Origin: Mogibacterium sp.
GTDB taxonomy: Bacteria; Bacillota; Clostridia; Peptostreptococcales; Anaerovoracaceae
Length of the DNA stretch: 64,000 nucleotides
Direction: 5' to 3'
NCBI GenBank assembly: GCA_017434025.1
Contig: JAFRGC010000036.1
Location: forward strand, 1 to 64,000
Position 1 is the stretch's first letter; the number at the start of each line of letters is the position of its first letter. The translations under genes were made by a program, and so were the position numbers. Shown here one piece after another: positions 46,312 to 54,187 of the stretch. Under the pieces are notes generated by a model. It was not told the origin of the DNA and did not search any database. It saw only the letters and a program-made list of their open reading frames with translations.

Positions 46312-47721
46312 TTAAGAAGTACGGCCCGGCTGCTTTTCCCGCAAATTCCTTATCTCAGCAGCCAGCTCCGCGGCTTCCGTATATCCCGCTGCAGACATCG
46401 CATCCGCAGCCTTCGAAAGCGCGGGATCAAAGCGCGCCGCCATATCATCGAACCGCCTCATGAAGATCCGGCGGTTCAGGCCGATCTCATCAGCAGCGCG
46501 CTCGAAGCAGGCCCGGTCCATCTTGTACCAGTCCATCTCTCCTCCGATCGCGAAAGCCATTTCCCACGAATGATTCCCGTACACCACGGTACTGATAACA
46601 TCATACGCAGGCGCCAGCCTGACGGACCTCAGCTGTCTGTCATACAGCAGCGAGAAGTTCTTGATGTGCCCGTCCGTATTTCCTATAAGATAGTGGAACA
46701 CGATGATGTCCCACAGTTTCATCTGATCTTCGATCGGCGACGCCGAATACCTTCTCAGCAGGTCGAACATCTGCTTCATGTGCTGCTCGCCGCCGTGCTC
46801 GTACTTGTTAGCGGCAGCGATCCCAAGTGCCTGCCCAAAATCCTCCTGATGCAGCCTCAGCGGACACGGCAGCCCGTCGATCGTACGGACGCTGCCCTCC
46901 ATAGTCCGGTCATACCGCTCTGTCGCGAAAAGCACAGTTGCGTCCCGGCTGTCCCCGATGATCCGGCGGCGGCCGGACCTTCCGGCATCCGTATTTCCGC
47001 TATTGGCGGTCCGCCCGCCATTCCGGACGGCGCCCTGACCTCCGATGCCTATATCCCATCTGGCGCCGTCCGCGCTCGTCCTTATGATCTCACTGTGCGG
47101 CACTGAGATCCCGAGCTGCTCCGCAGTCAGCTGAGCCAGCTGTTCATTCTGGACGATACGGTCGTATCGGATGTGGCTTTGCTTGAGGATATGCGTACTT
47201 GGTGCACTGCCGATCGGCAGATACCAGCGGCCGGCATCTGCATCGTGATACGCACCGACTTTGCCCGAAGCTCCCGTCAGCGACAGGTGCGCCTCCACCA
47301 CAAGGTCCGCCGACAGACTTGCACCTTCCGAAGCCAGATCGAACATCATTTCCGGATCGAATTCCCTGTAGCTCGGTTCCACAGCGTGGTACTCATCACC
47401 CTTGATCTGGATCGCGCCAAGGCACTCCGACCCCAGCATCTCCAGCAAAGTCAGATAATCATTCGAATCCGTCCGGTTGTTCTCAGCAACCGTCCGACGC
47501 AGGAACCCTTCCGGCAACAGGCCCTCGAAGAATCGCCTCGTCTCCTCTGGGCCGTACGCCTGGTCCGTCAGCGGCAAACTGATCGAGATCGGCCTTGACT
47601 GAGGCGACTCGAGGTAGTCGTCCGAATACCTGAACTCCGCCGAGAACTCCGTATCCCCGACAATGCTGCCGACTTCACGCTGCCGGCCTTCTATCTCCAC
47701 GGAAACATACAATTTCCTCAT
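46312..47721 (-). CDS. hipA: HipA-family serine/threonine kinase toxin
   Basis: A 469-aa kinase toxin. The N-terminal subdomain (LYVSVEIEG...PLTD) is followed by LTGASGKVGAY, catalytic loop IGNTDGHIKNFSLLYD and metal-binding LAPAYDVIST. HipA toxins phosphorylate aminoacyl-tRNA synthetases (GltX in E. coli) and induce dormancy. An insertion of ~40 Gly/Arg/Ser-rich residues (about 220-260) precedes TVLFATERYDR, where homologues continue directly. The ATG at 47721 overlaps the hipB stop (TGATG). Confidence 0.88.
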   Translation of the reverse strand: MRKLYVSVEIEGRQREVGSIVGDTEFSAEFRYSDDYLESPQSRPISISLPLTDQAYGPEETRRFFEGLLPEGFLRRTVAENNRTDSNDYLTLLEMLGSECLGAIQIKGDEYHAVEPSYREFDPEMMFDLASEGASLSADLVVEAHLSLTGASGKVGAYHDADAGRWYLPIGSAPSTHILKQSHIRYDRIVQNEQLAQLTAEQLGISVPHSEIIRTSADGARWDIGIGGQGAVRNGGRTANSGNTDAGRSGRRRIIGDSRDATVLFATERYDRTMEGSVRTIDGLPCPLRLHQEDFGQALGIAAANKYEHGGEQHMKQMFDLLRRYSASPIEDQMKLWDIIVFHYLIGNTDGHIKNFSLLYDRQLRSVRLAPAYDVISTVVYGNHSWEMAFAIGGEMDWYKMDRACFERAADEIGLNRRIFMRRFDDMAARFDPALSKAADAMSAAGYTEAAELAAEIRNLREKQPGRTS

Positions 47722-47939
47722 CACTCACCTCTCCTTGTTACGCACAGATCCATGCCAAGCAGGCTCAGCACCTCCATCAGTTTATTGATCTGCACAGTTT
47801 CCTTGCCATTCTCGAGTTCCGACAGAAAACTCACGCTCACCCCCGCATAATCCGCGAGAAAAACCTGCGTGTATCCGAGTTCCTTCCGTCTCGCCCGGAT
47901 CTCCCTGCCGAGATCCACCGTCTCCCTGATCAGTTCCAT
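47721..47939 (-). CDS. hipB: HipB-like XRE antitoxin
   Basis: A 72-aa Cro/CI-type protein that is almost entirely a helix-turn-helix domain (RRKELGYTQVFLADYAGVSVSFLSELE is split over the two helices). It probably neutralises HipA and represses the hip operon. The ATG at 47939 has AGGTGAGG 7 nt upstream; a TTG 6 nt earlier is weaker. It overlaps hipA. Confidence 0.9.
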   Translation of the reverse strand: MELIRETVDLGREIRARRKELGYTQVFLADYAGVSVSFLSELENGKETVQINKLMEVLSLLGMDLCVTRRGE

Positions 47940-48019
47940 AATCAAACCTCACCTATATTGCATCAACACTCACAGTCAACTTCGCCGTACATGGGAATCG
48001 CCTATGTACACCATGTAAA

Positions 48020-48076
48020 CTTCGCCGTTCGCCTAAATTCTTTTCAAGCTAATTATAATTTAGCCGTTCGGCGAAG
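48020..48076. promoter_or_regulatory. Probable HipB operator (inverted repeat)
   Basis: Two 20-bp arms (48020-48039 and 48057-48076), each containing TTCGCCG or its complement next to an AATTTAG-type end, form an imperfect palindrome around the hip -10 box. A third half-site CTTCGCCGTAC lies at 47980-47990. The arrangement fits cooperative binding of an HTH autorepressor. Confidence 0.7.
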
Positions 48077-48080
48077 TCAA
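48052..48080 (-). promoter_or_regulatory. Promoter of the hipBA operon
   Basis: On the minus strand: -35 TTGACT (48080-48075), 17-nt spacer, perfect -10 TATAAT (48057-48052). It lies inside the operator, so bound HipB would block polymerase. Confidence 0.85.
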
Positions 48081-48124
48081 TCCGGCTAGTATATAGTTCC
48101 CGTTCTGCATCCAGCCCGCCTTCG

Positions 48125-48133
48125 TGCTATAAT
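48125..48133 (+). promoter_or_regulatory. Extended -10 promoter of pepT
   Basis: TGCTATAAT, an extended -10 element, about 39 nt before the pepT start. The -35 is weak. The hip operator ends about 50 nt upstream, so cross-regulation is possible. Confidence 0.6.
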
Positions 48134-48171
48134 GGTCTGGGACAGTCATTTTAAGGAGGATAATACACAAA

Positions 48172-49497
48172 ATGATTTACTTTAATGAAGCTAATGCAAT
48201 GACTGCTGGCTCAGCTGCCGGCTCCGGCGCTCCTGTAAGAGCTGACCTGGTCGGCTCCAGCGATGTAGTAAAGAGATTTTTCAGATACATTTCGCTCGAC
48301 ACGCAGTCTGATGAGGACAGTACGACTTCGCCAAGTACGGCCAAACAGTTCCGTCTCGCCCGCCTTCTCGCGGAAGAGATGCTCGAGATCGGCATCTCCA
48401 ACGTCCGCCTGGACGACCACCACTGCTATGTTTACGGCGAGATCCCTTCCAATATACAAACGGCCGGCGGCCCAACCGCTGAGGCTCTCGTCGAACCGCC
48501 TGCTCTCGGTTTCATCGCTCACATGGATACAGCGCCGAGAACTCCGGGTGACGCCAGCAATTCCAGGATCCACAGGAATTACGACGGCGGCGTCATTCAG
48601 CTCAACGAAAATGTCGCTTTGGACCCGGAGGTCTATCCGGAACTCAGCAATTATGTTGGCTGCGACCTCATCGTCACCGACGGTGTCTCGCTGCTCGGTT
48701 CCGATGACAAAGCCGGCATCGCCGAGATCATGACTATGGCCGCCCGCCTGGTCAACGATCCGTCGATCAGGCATGGCAAGATCGGACTTGCTTTCACATC
48801 AGACGAGGAAATCGGTAGAGGAGCAGATTACTTCGATGTGGAAGGTTTTGGCATGGACTTCGCCTACACCGTCGACGGCGGTGAGCTCGGCGAGCTCGAG
48901 TATGAGAACTTCAACGCAGCCGAAGCCCGTATCAAGATCACAGGACGTGACATCCACCCGGGCAGCGCCAAAGGCATCATGGTCAACGCTGTCAGGATCG
49001 CTGCCGAACTGGACCGCCTCCTGCCGCAGGAGCAGAGGCCGGAATACACAGACGGGTACGATGGATTTTTCCACATCACCCTGCTGAACGGCACTGAGGC
49101 CGAAGCCCAGTCCCGCTACATCATCAGAGATCATGACGCCGATCTCTTCCAGCAGAAGATCGACCTCATGCGCAAATGCGTCGATTACCTCAACGTCAAA
49201 TACGGCAATGTGATCGACCTCGTGATCCGCGAGCAGTACCGCAACATGAAAGAGCTTGTCAAGCCGCACATGTTCCTCATCGACAATGCCAAATCAGCGT
49301 TCCGCGCCTGTGGCGTCGAGCCTAAGATCATCGCCATCCGCGGCGGTACGGACGGTGCGCGCCTCACATACGAAGGCCTCCCGTGCCCGAACCTCTCGAC
49401 CGGCGGATTGAACTTCCACTCCAACACCGAGTACATTCCGGTCCAGTCTCTCGAGAAAATGGTCGATGTGCTGACCGAGCTGGCCCGCGCGAAATAG
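48172..49497 (+). CDS. pepT: Peptidase T (tripeptide aminopeptidase, M20)
   Basis: A 441-aa di-zinc aminopeptidase removing N-terminal residues from tripeptides. Metal ligands and catalytic residues lie in GFIAHMDTAP, SLLGSDDKAGIAEI, FTSDEEIGRGADYFD and LNFHSNTEY; IRGGTDGARLT is typical of PepT. The first ~30 residues are a longer Ala/Gly-rich N-terminus than usual. AAGGAGG is 12 nt from the ATG, rather long. A terminator follows. Confidence 0.93.
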   Translation: MIYFNEANAMTAGSAAGSGAPVRADLVGSSDVVKRFFRYISLDTQSDEDSTTSPSTAKQFRLARLLAEEMLEIGISNVRLDDHHCYVYGEIPSNIQTAGGPTAEALVEPPALGFIAHMDTAPRTPGDASNSRIHRNYDGGVIQLNENVALDPEVYPELSNYVGCDLIVTDGVSLLGSDDKAGIAEIMTMAARLVNDPSIRHGKIGLAFTSDEEIGRGADYFDVEGFGMDFAYTVDGGELGELEYENFNAAEARIKITGRDIHPGSAKGIMVNAVRIAAELDRLLPQEQRPEYTDGYDGFFHITLLNGTEAEAQSRYIIRDHDADLFQQKIDLMRKCVDYLNVKYGNVIDLVIREQYRNMKELVKPHMFLIDNAKSAFRACGVEPKIIAIRGGTDGARLTYEGLPCPNLSTGGLNFHSNTEYIPVQSLEKMVDVLTELARAK

Positions 49498-49514
49498 AAA
49501 CAATACTTAACTAT

Positions 49515-49549
49515 AAAAGCCCTTCACTTCATTGAAGCGAAGGGCTTTT
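49515..49549 (+). terminator. Terminator after pepT
   Basis: AAAAGCCCTTC (49515-49525) and GAAGGGCTTTT (49539-49549) form an 11-bp stem with an inner CTTCA/GAAG extension. Symmetric A and T tails allow bidirectional action with the signal peptidase gene ending at 49598. Confidence 0.88.
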
Positions 49550-49597
49550 CTGGTGTGTTAAATATGCTGATCCTCTGTGACATTATCGGGCAGGCGG

Positions 49598-50263
49598 TCA
49601 ATACTTAGGCTTCTTCCTCAGCCTTACACCGACCTCGGTCAGCAGGAAGCCCGCGACGAGGATCATGCCGATGGCGATCTTGCCCATCAGCGTCGAGAGC
49701 GGACTGGCGATGTAGCCGAGTTGCGGAATGTGCCTGATGACTTTGCCTCTCACCTGATCGTAAGTGACCGGCCTGATGTCGTTCTGATCATTGGCATCGC
49801 CTTTGGTGATGATCTCCCACTGGTCGGTATGGTTCTCCACGACTCTGTGGGTGATCGGGGTGTCGTTCAGTCTTATGTTGTTGAAGATAATGACGTCACC
49901 GGGCTGCAGGGTCGCCGGTTCAACGGCCTTGGAGAAGACCATACTTCCGACAGGGATCGCCGGCTCCATACTGCCGCTCACGACAATGAACGATTCAATG
50001 CCGAAGAACCTCGGAACAGACAGGCCAAGGCTTACGACCACAGCTGCCAGCATGATCAATGTCCCGATCAGATTGAGCAGTTTGCCCATGAAAGTCATCG
50101 GAGGTTTCTTCTTCTTGCCTGTGGCTGCCGGCTCACTCTTTACAGGATCTGCCTGTATCTCTGTTGCTCCCGCCGCTGCTGTGGTCACATCAGCCTGCGG
50201 CTCCTTATATCTCTTCCCGTGCTTTGCAGCCTCTTCAGCCGCGTGTCTCTCGACTCTGCTCAT
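49598..50263 (-). CDS. SipW-type (ER-type) signal peptidase I
   Basis: A 221-aa membrane peptidase. A charged, Ala-rich cytoplasmic N-terminus (~75 residues) precedes TM1 (LLNLIGTLIMLAAVVVSLGL). The active-site serine is in VVSGSMEPAIPVG and a histidine in DTPITHRVV replaces the lysine of bacterial-type enzymes. A C-terminal TM follows. The start at 50263 has AGGAGA; earlier in-frame codons lack one. SipW enzymes usually process TasA- or pilus-like substrates, but none is encoded nearby. Confidence 0.85.
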   Translation of the reverse strand: MSRVERHAAEEAAKHGKRYKEPQADVTTAAAGATEIQADPVKSEPAATGKKKKPPMTFMGKLLNLIGTLIMLAAVVVSLGLSVPRFFGIESFIVVSGSMEPAIPVGSMVFSKAVEPATLQPGDVIIFNNIRLNDTPITHRVVENHTDQWEIITKGDANDQNDIRPVTYDQVRGKVIRHIPQLGYIASPLSTLMGKIAIGMILVAGFLLTEVGVRLRKKPKY

Positions 50264-50386
50264 ATCTGGTCTCTCCTGTATCCGGGTTCTGTATTCATGC
50301 GAGGATAATATACTATATATATTGTATATTCCTATTCTTGTCCACATTATATACGAAAATGCTACAACATTATAGCATATCCCGGA

Positions 50387-50896
50387 TCACTCCTCCAGCG
50401 TTTCCGGGCCAAAGCTCTCCGGAAGCATCTCCCCAAGTGTCCACTCGCGGTAATCGTCCGGAGTCTTCGCGCAGATGATCGTCATGTCGTCAGGTCCGGC
50501 ATAGTCGCGCATGACCTGGCGGCAGACGCCGCACGGTGTGCAGTATTCGGTGAGGGGTCTGCCGTCCGCCGCATCGATGCCTCCGACGACTGCGATTGAA
50601 ACAATGCGGCGCTCACCTTGAGCCGCTGCATGGAAGATCGCGTTGCGCTCTGCGCAGATCGTAGCCGAAAGCAGTGCACTCTCAATGTTGACTCCTGTGT
50701 AGATCTTGCCGGAAGACATCAGCACTGCCGCCGCGACATTGTAGTGTGAGTATGGCGCATAGGAATTTGGCAGGATCCCCAGTGCCTGGCGGATCATACA
50801 GGCTTTGATATCTTCAGTGAGATCACTCGGTGATGCAGGTGCAGGTGTCACGAAGAAGATCTTCTCGCTGGTTTCTTCAATTCTATAGTTACTCAT
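50387..50896 (-). CDS. cdd: Cytidine deaminase
   Basis: A 169-aa zinc enzyme converting (deoxy)cytidine to uridine. SHYNVAAAVLMSSGKIYTGVNIES, the zinc ligand and proton-shuttling glutamate in TICAERNAIF, and the CTPCGVCRQVM zinc cysteines are diagnostic. AAGGAGG lies upstream of 50896; a longer frame start is rejected. The N-terminal ~30 residues are extra relative to the ~130-residue homotetrameric form. It follows the B3/B4 gene. Confidence 0.92.
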   Translation of the reverse strand: MSNYRIEETSEKIFFVTPAPASPSDLTEDIKACMIRQALGILPNSYAPYSHYNVAAAVLMSSGKIYTGVNIESALLSATICAERNAIFHAAAQGERRIVSIAVVGGIDAADGRPLTEYCTPCGVCRQVMRDYAGPDDMTIICAKTPDDYREWTLGEMLPESFGPETLEE

Positions 50897-50930
50897 GGTT
50901 GACCTCCTTGTGGCACATTGGTTGCGTTGA

Positions 50931-51692
50931 TCAGAATTCGAATCTCGGATTGTCTTTGTCAACGAGGCCTGTCGCTACTGTGCAGCTGTAGCCTGATCTT
51001 GCAAAGTAGTTGGCGACCAGTTCAGTGAAATCCTTCATCGCTGCCTTGACTTCAGCGAGATTGAGATCGCTGAAACCGTCGATCGGATAGAGGACACCTG
51101 CGGTCTTGTCGGTCATCTTACCGACTTCGCTCTGTCTCCAGGTCCAGCGGCGCGTGCGGACCTCGTGTCCGGAAACGTATACGACTTCTCCGTCTTCAGG
51201 GTTGTCGAATTCGCCTTCTCCCGCACCGAAAGGTCTGAAAGTATCCTCGGCAGTTGCCGGCCTTACCTCGAGTCCGGTGTCTGCAGCGCCTCTGCCCGTG
51301 CCGTCAGGTCTGACGAAAGTATAGATGTCGTGAGCGCCGATCGGCAGTTTGTACTTGAGCGAGATCGCGTTACCCAGGTCGACTGCAGGGTTGATCGAAG
51401 GAAGGCCTTTGCCCTTGGCGAGGCGGTCCATCAGAGCCTCAGCTGCGCAGGCATATCTGTTCGGGTTCATGCCGAGCGCGCGGAAAGCTTCGCGGTACGG
51501 AACGACATGCGGGTCGTTCTTGGCTTTGGTCCCTGCCTCTGCAAAGTAATCGATCACTTCCTGTGAATTCTTCTCAAGCATCTCGGCGATCGCCGGTACT
51601 TCTCTGGAATTATCTATGCCTGTGACAGCTACCACGCCGACGACGAAATTCGGCAGCTTGTCGAAAACTTCTTTGCTGACTTCGTAGAACAT
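50931..51692 (-). CDS. B3/B4 domain protein
   Basis: A 253-aa protein whose central part is the B3/B4 fold otherwise found in phenylalanyl-tRNA synthetase beta subunit and related free-standing editing-like proteins (YREAFRALGMNPNRYACAAEAL, GLPSINPAVDLGNAISLKY). Stand-alone members may hydrolyse mischarged tRNA or bind ligands, but no role is proven. It has an extended -10 promoter and lies 34 nt before cdd. Confidence 0.8.
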   Translation of the reverse strand: MFYEVSKEVFDKLPNFVVGVVAVTGIDNSREVPAIAEMLEKNSQEVIDYFAEAGTKAKNDPHVVPYREAFRALGMNPNRYACAAEALMDRLAKGKGLPSINPAVDLGNAISLKYKLPIGAHDIYTFVRPDGTGRGAADTGLEVRPATAEDTFRPFGAGEGEFDNPEDGEVVYVSGHEVRTRRWTWRQSEVGKMTDKTAGVLYPIDGFSDLNLAEVKAAMKDFTELVANYFARSGYSCTVATGLVDKDNPRFEF

Positions 51693-51736
51693 TGTTTGCC
51701 TCCTGATTATTACTGTCTCTAGCCTGTAATGTACAA

Positions 51737-51745
51737 ATTATACCA
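51737..51745 (-). promoter_or_regulatory. Extended -10 promoter of the B3/B4-cdd genes
   Basis: On the minus strand TGGTATAAT (51745-51737), a TGn-TATAAT extended -10 element, 44 nt before the start codon. No clear -35. Confidence 0.6.
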
Positions 51746-51778
51746 TTTTTCTGCAGTGTGTTTCGCTATTAACGAAAA

Positions 51779-51808
51779 AGTGGCACGGAAAAGCTCTTCC
51801 CTGCCACT
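51779..51808 (-). terminator. Terminator after the DUF1858 gene
   Basis: AGTGGCA (51779-51785) and TGCCACT (51802-51808) with inner GGAA/TTCC pairing. On the minus strand TTTTTCGTT follows. Confidence 0.75.
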
Positions 51809-51842
51809 ATTCGATATTGTAATGATTGGTGGTGCCTCGCCA

Positions 51843-52037
51843 CTATGCGCCGAGTGCCTCGTTGAGTGCTGCTGTCAGAGCGTCTCCGTCAAGTCCGTGA
51901 ACCTGAGCTGCAGCCTCGATGGACTCTCCCTGGCTTGCCGGGCAGCCAATGCACATCATGCCGTTAGCGAAGAATGTGCGGATGAGTTCAGGATGCTCGC
52001 TGATAACATCACCGATGATCATGTCCTTAGTAATCAT
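51843..52037 (-). CDS. DUF1858 CxxC redox mini-protein
   Basis: A 64-aa protein of the DUF1858 type (hybrid-cluster-associated redox disulfide family). Residues ITKDMIIGDVISEHPE lead into the motif MMCIGCPAS with the redox-active CxxC near residues 26-29, then a helical Ala-rich tail. AAGGAG lies 8 nt before 52037. It has its own strong promoter and terminator, so it is expressed alone. The role is inferred to be thiol or Fe-S electron transfer. Confidence 0.88.
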   Translation of the reverse strand: MITKDMIIGDVISEHPELIRTFFANGMMCIGCPASQGESIEAAAQVHGLDGDALTAALNEALGA

Positions 52038-52107
52038 TGTAAGTTCTCCTTTCATATGAACTGCGGCAGACGAGCCACAGCGGTTTTCACTTCTTGTTCC
52101 GAGGGTT

Positions 52108-52136
52108 ATACTACAACCCTGCAGAGGTATTGTCAA
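52108..52136 (-). promoter_or_regulatory. Strong promoter of the DUF1858 gene, with palindromic -10
   Basis: On the minus strand: perfect -35 TTGACA (52136-52131), 17-nt spacer, -10 TAGTAT (52113-52108). AGGGTT and AACCCT flank the -10 symmetrically, a possible operator. The leader to the start codon is about 65 nt. Confidence 0.8.
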
Positions 52137-52167
52137 TATATATTCCTATTTATTGAGTAGGAAATTG

Positions 52168-52767
52168 CTATAGCGCCGACTTGATCGCCGCGAGGAAATC
52201 ATCGAATTCCTCGAAAGCCGGATACTGCGGATAGTCCGCTTTGATCTTGTCGGTCGTACGGAAGAGGAATCCAGCTTTGCTCGCCTCGATCATCTCGAGA
52301 TCGTTGTAGCTGTCGCCGGCAGCGATCGTGTCGTAACCGATCGCCTGAAGGCCGCGGACCGTAGTGAGTTTGGAATGATCACAGCGCATCTTGATATCCG
52401 CAATGTATCCTTCATCATCGATGATCAGTTCATTGCAGAAGATCGTCGGCCATCCGAGCTGCTCCATCAGCGGCTCAGCAAACTGCGAGAAAGTATCACT
52501 GAGAATGATCACCTGTGTGATGCTGCGGAGCTCATCCAGGAATTCCCTTGCACCAGGCAGCGGGCGGATCTTGGCGATCGTATTCTGCACATCCTTGAGC
52601 TTGAGTCCGCGTTCACGGAGGAGTCCGATCCTCCACTTCATCAGTTTGTCATAGTCAGGCTCATCCCTTGTCGTCCTCTTGAGTTCCGGTATGCCGCTCT
52701 CCTTGCTGAAAGCGATCCAGATCTCCGGGTAGAGCACACCTTCCATATCGAGACATACAATATTCAT
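52168..52767 (-). CDS. thrH: ThrH-type phosphoserine/homoserine phosphotransferase
   Basis: A 199-aa HAD-superfamily protein. The nucleophile motif is CLDMEGVLYPEIW (D7), motif II is ILSDTFSQF, and motif III/IV is AAGDSYNDLEMI. This matches the ThrH group, which dephosphorylates phosphoserine and transfers phosphate to homoserine. A feed into threonine would supply the ilvA and tdh genes elsewhere in the window. Monocistronic. Confidence 0.85.
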   Translation of the reverse strand: MNIVCLDMEGVLYPEIWIAFSKESGIPELKRTTRDEPDYDKLMKWRIGLLRERGLKLKDVQNTIAKIRPLPGAREFLDELRSITQVIILSDTFSQFAEPLMEQLGWPTIFCNELIIDDEGYIADIKMRCDHSKLTTVRGLQAIGYDTIAAGDSYNDLEMIEASKAGFLFRTTDKIKADYPQYPAFEEFDDFLAAIKSAL

Positions 52768-52881
52768 AGCAGTCCCCTTTCAGTAATTGCCTATAATAAT
52801 AAAGAACAACGAATTAACCGATATTATACCACATACCAGCCGTCAAATGCACCCGGACATTCAACAGGTGGTGGTTTTCCT

Positions 52882-54156
52882 TCAGTCGATCGGGAACCCG
52901 AAGTATGCCGGGTGCGGTACTTCGTACGGATCGTACGGCCGGGCCACGGAGGCATTCTTCTCTGCCAAACCGTTTCCCGGTTCGCCGGCTGTTCCGATCT
53001 CTGCTGTATGCCCTGTCGCGATCATCGACTGGCAGCGGGTGTGGCCAGGTGTCCGGAACACGAGGCTGTCTGTGCCAAAATGCTCTGCGAGTTTGGCTGC
53101 GAGTTCTTCATCGATCTCTGCGGAGATCTCCTTCAGCATCGGGTTTACAAGGAGTTCCGCAGCCAGGATACCGGTCGGGTGCAAATTGTCTGAGGCTGCT
53201 GTCAGGGTACAGATCGCATCTCCTCCATTGATCAGCAGCAGCCCGTCGCCGCCCAAGCTCTCCGCACGGATGAACTCCAGCATGGTCCTTGTGAGCTCGA
53301 CATGCGGCCGGCCAGCAAGGAATTCCTCCCGGTATCTGTTGTAAGTCTCTGCGTCGACGGCCAAAACATCCAGTCCCGGATCGAAGGCTTCGAAATCGTC
53401 GTCATCCTCGCCCCACTCGTAGATCCGGGCTCTGCCGGATCCATCGCCTGAACCTTCCTCAGCTGCTTCATCGTACTGGCTATCGGCTGGATCATAGAAA
53501 GGTTTGCCGGACGGGCCGTAATATGGGCCGCTGATCAATTCTTTGAATAAGCTGTTTGTCAGGCTGTCTTCGGTAATATCCTCCAGAATATCCTCCGGAT
53601 CTCCGCTGGAAGCTATCAGTTCATCTGCGTAGAAGTGCGGCTCGTAGCCAAGGCTCTGATAGAATCTGATCAGTGAAGGCTCTGCAGGTGATACGAGCGA
53701 GATCCCGCCAGGGGACATCGCTGTCACCAGATCTCTGACATATTCTGTAAGCTTGCCCGCCAGGCCCAATCCCCGGTAATCCGGGTCAGTACACACTGCG
53801 TAGCTGACATAGACCGGCATGCCGTCCAACGAAGCGAACATCTCATACGGGGAGTCTGCATTGCGAACGTCCTCTGCGCACTTTGGATGTTCTGCGCTTG
53901 CATCTGCAGCTGTCCTGTCATAGCCAAAATCCTCTGCTCTGTATGTCCCGCACCTGTAGCAGGTGAGAGCGGAGACGACTTTGCCGGCAGGATCGGTCAC
54001 CACGTAACCTGCGATATCTGCGCTGAACGCGCCGTACATTGCGTCGACGAACTCGGCCTCGTCCCCGAATACTCTGCACCATAAATCGCGGAGCCCTTCG
54101 TAGAGCGTCCGCGATTCGACTTTCATGATTGAATACTCTGTTCCCATCTTCTTCAT
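52882..54156 (-). CDS. GNAT-family N-acetyltransferase
   Basis: A 424-aa protein. The N-terminal GNAT core (about residues 1-195) has the acetyl-CoA-binding stretch CTDPDYRGLGLAGKLTEYVRDL. The C-terminal ~200 residues are Eis-like in layout and end near HPAYFGFPID. A very acidic insertion (GEDDDDFEAFDPG, near residue 255) separates them. The start is uncertain, since 54147 and 54126 are alternative ATGs. The substrate is unknown. It lies 31 nt after the DUF2156 gene. Confidence 0.78.
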   Translation of the reverse strand: MKKMGTEYSIMKVESRTLYEGLRDLWCRVFGDEAEFVDAMYGAFSADIAGYVVTDPAGKVVSALTCYRCGTYRAEDFGYDRTAADASAEHPKCAEDVRNADSPYEMFASLDGMPVYVSYAVCTDPDYRGLGLAGKLTEYVRDLVTAMSPGGISLVSPAEPSLIRFYQSLGYEPHFYADELIASSGDPEDILEDITEDSLTNSLFKELISGPYYGPSGKPFYDPADSQYDEAAEEGSGDGSGRARIYEWGEDDDDFEAFDPGLDVLAVDAETYNRYREEFLAGRPHVELTRTMLEFIRAESLGGDGLLLINGGDAICTLTAASDNLHPTGILAAELLVNPMLKEISAEIDEELAAKLAEHFGTDSLVFRTPGHTRCQSMIATGHTAEIGTAGEPGNGLAEKNASVARPYDPYEVPHPAYFGFPID

Positions 54157-54187
54157 ATCTATTGCAGGATCGCAAGGAGCTTTCGAT

